Shown one piece after another: positions 61,821 to 64,000 of a stretch of DNA of 64,000 bases. Numbering within the stretch: position 1 is the stretch's first letter; every line of letters begins with the position of its first letter. The notes under the pieces are model-generated. The model was not told where the DNA came from and did not search any database. It saw only the letters and a program-made list of their open reading frames with translations. This stretch comes from Microbacteriaceae bacterium (GTDB lineage Bacteria; Actinomycetota; Actinomycetes; Actinomycetales; Microbacteriaceae), in contig SCRE01000014.1 in the NCBI GenBank assembly GCA_004297935.1, positions 248,001 through 312,000 of the forward strand, written 5' to 3'. Made by a program: the position numbers and the translations under genes.

Positions 61821-62785
61821 TGTTTCGGGCCGCAGTACGTCGTCTCACGCTGCTGTACACGCTCGTGCAGTTGGCGCTCTTCGCCGGTTTCGCCGTCGGT
61901 GTCTACCTTTTCGTCACGGGCACGTTCGACTTCGACTCCGTCAGCAGTGACGGTGCGGCCGCGATCGGTGCGGTTGAGCGGGGCTTTTCACAGCTTCGGG
62001 TCGGCCTAGTGGTTGCGTTCGCCTGCGTGTGCATTGTTGCCCCGATCATCGGCTACGCGATGGCGCGAGTCGCGCTGGGGCCGCTCCGAACGAATTACGA
62101 ACGACAACAGCGCTTCGTCGATGACGCTTCCCATGAGCTCAGAAGCCCACTTAGCATCATCCGCGGCGAACTTGAGCTGGCTCTGTCGAGCGAACGATCG
62201 GCCGCGGAATACCGCCAAGCGATCACAACGACTCTCGACGCTGCTCAAAGCTTGATTCAGCTCAGCGACGACCTGCTTCTGCTCGCAACCGACTCGGCCC
62301 AAGACGTGCGCGGCAACTTCGTCGTCGTCTCGATCGCAGACGTTATCGGCACGGCCATCCGACTTCAGGCTGAGGCCGCACGTAAGCGGATGGTCATCCG
62401 TGCGGGCCCCGACTCGCTCATCCTCGGCTCGTCGTCGCTGCTTGTGCGGGCGGTCGCGAACATTATCGACAACTCGGCTAAATATGGCCGTGCCGACGGA
62501 GACATCACCATCACCAGTACCGAGAGTTCCGGGAAAGCCACGATTTCTGTGCGTGATACGGGCCTAGGCATGAGTTCGGAAATGCTCGGCCATGCTCGCG
62601 ATCGATTCTGGCGCGATGCCAGCACCGGCGACGTGCCCGGTCATGGCCTCGGGCTCGCGTTGGTTGAACAAATCATCAAACTGCATCGTGGCCGGATGGT
62701 GATTGAGTCGGCGGCCGGTCAAGGATCGACCGTGAGCCTGATCATTCCCACCGCTCCGGCAACACCGAACACGCAACGCCCCTGA
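61817..62785 (+). CDS. Sensor histidine kinase
   Basis: 322 residues. Two membrane segments with a short loop between, then the H box DASHELRSPLSIIRGELELA, N box NIIDNSAKYGRADG, and G boxes RDTGLGMSSEM and GHGLGLALVEQI. Overlaps the response-regulator stop by four bases, so the two form a pair. The extracytoplasmic loop is only about 25 residues, suggesting intramembrane or partner-mediated sensing, perhaps through the ABC transporter or lipoprotein. Confidence 0.93.
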   Translation: MMFRAAVRRLTLLYTLVQLALFAGFAVGVYLFVTGTFDFDSVSSDGAAAIGAVERGFSQLRVGLVVAFACVCIVAPIIGYAMARVALGPLRTNYERQQRFVDDASHELRSPLSIIRGELELALSSERSAAEYRQAITTTLDAAQSLIQLSDDLLLLATDSAQDVRGNFVVVSIADVIGTAIRLQAEAARKRMVIRAGPDSLILGSSSLLVRAVANIIDNSAKYGRADGDITITSTESSGKATISVRDTGLGMSSEMLGHARDRFWRDASTGDVPGHGLGLALVEQIIKLHRGRMVIESAAGQGSTVSLIIPTAPATPNTQRP

Positions 62786-62807
62786 GCTCGGTGTCGGCCG
62801 CTTGTGA

Positions 62808-64000
62808 CTATTCCGGCAGAGTCGGGGCCATGGGGATACGCAAGAGGAACTCGGCACCGGGGTGCCCGTCAGCGCGGTCGTGCGCGGTGAGGGTGCCGCC
62901 GTGGGCGAGCGTTATCTGACGGGCGATGGCCAGACCGAGGCCGAAGCCGCTTCCGGTGATGTTGCGTGCCCGGCTTTCCTCGAGCCGGGCGAAGCGTTCG
63001 AACAATCGGTCGCGGTCGGCCTCTGGAATGCCGTCGCCGTCATCGCTGATGGTGATCTCGGCAACGCCATTGTTGGTGCGTAGCGAGAGCCTGACTTCCG
63101 AGTGCGCGTGACCGCGTGCGTTGTCCGTTAGGTTGCGTAGCGCACGGGTGAGATCGCGTTGCGATCCGGTGACCCGGGCGGCATCCAGGGCAACCACCGT
63201 AATGGTGTGGCCGCCGGCTTTGCGCAGCCGGCGCACTTCGGCGAGGACGAGTTCGTCGAGGTCAACGGGGGCAGGCAGGATCATCCCGCCCGGCTCGGTG
63301 CTGCGGGCGAGGAAGAGCAGGTCCTCGGTCAACATCGTCATGCGGCTGATCTGGTCGCGGACGAGTGTCAGCAACTGCACCGATTCGGTCTGGTCTGGAT
63401 GGGCTAACGCAACCTCGACCTGGGCGCGTAGCGCCGCCAGTGGGCTTCGAAGTTCGTGTGAGGCGTCTCCGATGAATTGATTTTGCCGTGTCGCAGCGCC
63501 TTCCAGCCGGTCGAGCATCTGGTTCATGGTCGTGGCCAGTCTTTCGATCTCATCCCGACTGTGCGGCACCGGCACCCGTTGGGTCAAGTTGGCGGCGCTG
63601 ATCGAGGATGCCTGCCTGCGTATCCCCTCGACGGGTTTGAACGCGTGGGTTACCGCCCACCAGACGGTGACTGCGACGATGAACAGCACCAACGGCAGCC
63701 CGATCGCGAACATGGTGATGACGGTTCCCGCTGCCGCATCGACCGGCGACAGGGAGGTCGCGACGTAAACCCAACCGGGGCCGTGCTGCAGGGTCACGGG
63801 CTTGGCGACGACACGGAAGGATCCGGCGCGATCCAGAGGAGAATCGGTGAGGGTCGAAATCGTCGTGCGGCGCGACGTGGGCGGGCTGTCGAGCACGGGG
63901 TCCTTGAACTTCTGGTTGTCATCGTCATCGCGCATGTTCGCGGTAGCGGCAATCACCGTCCCGTTGGCGTCGAGGATTTGCACCAGTGAGCTCTGCTGGG
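62808..64000 (-). CDS. Sensor histidine kinase, N-terminus outside window
   Basis: About 397 residues are visible; the frame stays open at base 64000, so the first membrane segment is missing. Seen: an extracytoplasmic PAS-like sensor region (QILDANGTVIAATAN), a membrane helix, a HAMP domain, H box IGDASHELRSPLAALRAQ, N box LRNLTDNARGHA, and G boxes SDDGDGIPEADRD and GSGFGLGLAIARQI. A complete catalytic core. Its response regulator is presumably off the right edge. It converges with the other two-component pair. Confidence 0.92.
   Translation of the reverse strand, partial: QQSSLVQILDANGTVIAATANMRDDDDNQKFKDPVLDSPPTSRRTTISTLTDSPLDRAGSFRVVAKPVTLQHGPGWVYVATSLSPVDAAAGTVITMFAIGLPLVLFIVAVTVWWAVTHAFKPVEGIRRQASSISAANLTQRVPVPHSRDEIERLATTMNQMLDRLEGAATRQNQFIGDASHELRSPLAALRAQVEVALAHPDQTESVQLLTLVRDQISRMTMLTEDLLFLARSTEPGGMILPAPVDLDELVLAEVRRLRKAGGHTITVVALDAARVTGSQRDLTRALRNLTDNARGHAHSEVRLSLRTNNGVAEITISDDGDGIPEADRDRLFERFARLEESRARNITGSGFGLGLAIARQITLAHGGTLTAHDRADGHPGAEFLLRIPMAPTLPE

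Overview
The window looks like chromosome of a high-GC Gram-positive actinobacterium. The evidence is the GC-rich codon use, frequent GTG and TTG starts, an RbsABC-type sugar importer, a Bkd-type 2-oxoacid dehydrogenase, a TrwC/TraA relaxase of actinobacterial type, and a class A PBP with an FYQEGG glycosyltransferase motif. I cannot name the genus. No rRNA gene or CRISPR array is visible. The only tRNA trace is a displaced 3' half used as an integration site.

Layout. (1) 1-9.8 kb: a leftward, tightly overlapping nine-gene carbohydrate operon. It encodes an SDR, an FGGY kinase, a SorC regulator, a sugar ABC importer (binding protein, fused ATPase, permease), a zinc dehydrogenase, an LsrF-type thiolase/aldolase and a second SDR that runs off the left edge. 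(2) 10.6-20.5 kb: a sarcosine-oxidase-like flavoprotein faces a leftward amino-acid/2-oxoacid operon. That operon holds a LacI regulator, aminotransferase, enoyl-CoA hydratase, E1 alpha, E1 beta, E2, an E3-like protein lacking one redox cysteine, and an AcuI-like reductase. (3) 20.7-27.2 kb: a divergent nucleoside-salvage operon with nucleoside hydrolase, ECF transporter S/T/A/A, amidohydrolase and PfkB kinase. Two LacI-type operators lie in the shared intergenic region. (4) 28.2-28.9 kb: two broken IS3-family transposase fragments.

(5) 28.9-35.4 kb: the most unusual part. This is a visibly AT-richer cassette bounded by inverted copies of one IS-end sequence. It carries a NagB-like isomerase with altered catalytic residues, a GntR regulator, a ROK kinase without the usual zinc motif, a PvcA/DIT1 (isocyanide synthase) family protein and a polar-amino-acid ABC importer. 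I know of no described pathway with this combination. I infer uptake and processing of a sugar-amino-acid type compound, or a C-N chemistry based on a sugar phosphate and an amino acid.

(6) 35.4-49.3 kb: a mobile-element graveyard. It contains a frameshifted coiled-coil gene, an IS21-like end, a two-gene TniA/TniB transposon with terminal repeats, a conjugative relaxase with a candidate oriT, a gene broken by TGA, a VbhA/Fic toxin-antitoxin pair with non-canonical motifs, two divergent tyrosine recombinases on either side of a displaced tRNA 3' end, and an IstA remnant. (7) 49.4-64 kb: ordinary cell-envelope chromosome. It has a GT39 glycosyltransferase, a secreted peptide, a class A PBP, a polytopic membrane protein, an acyltransferase, a DedA protein, an ABC exporter/lipoprotein/two-component operon, and a second sensor kinase cut by the right edge.
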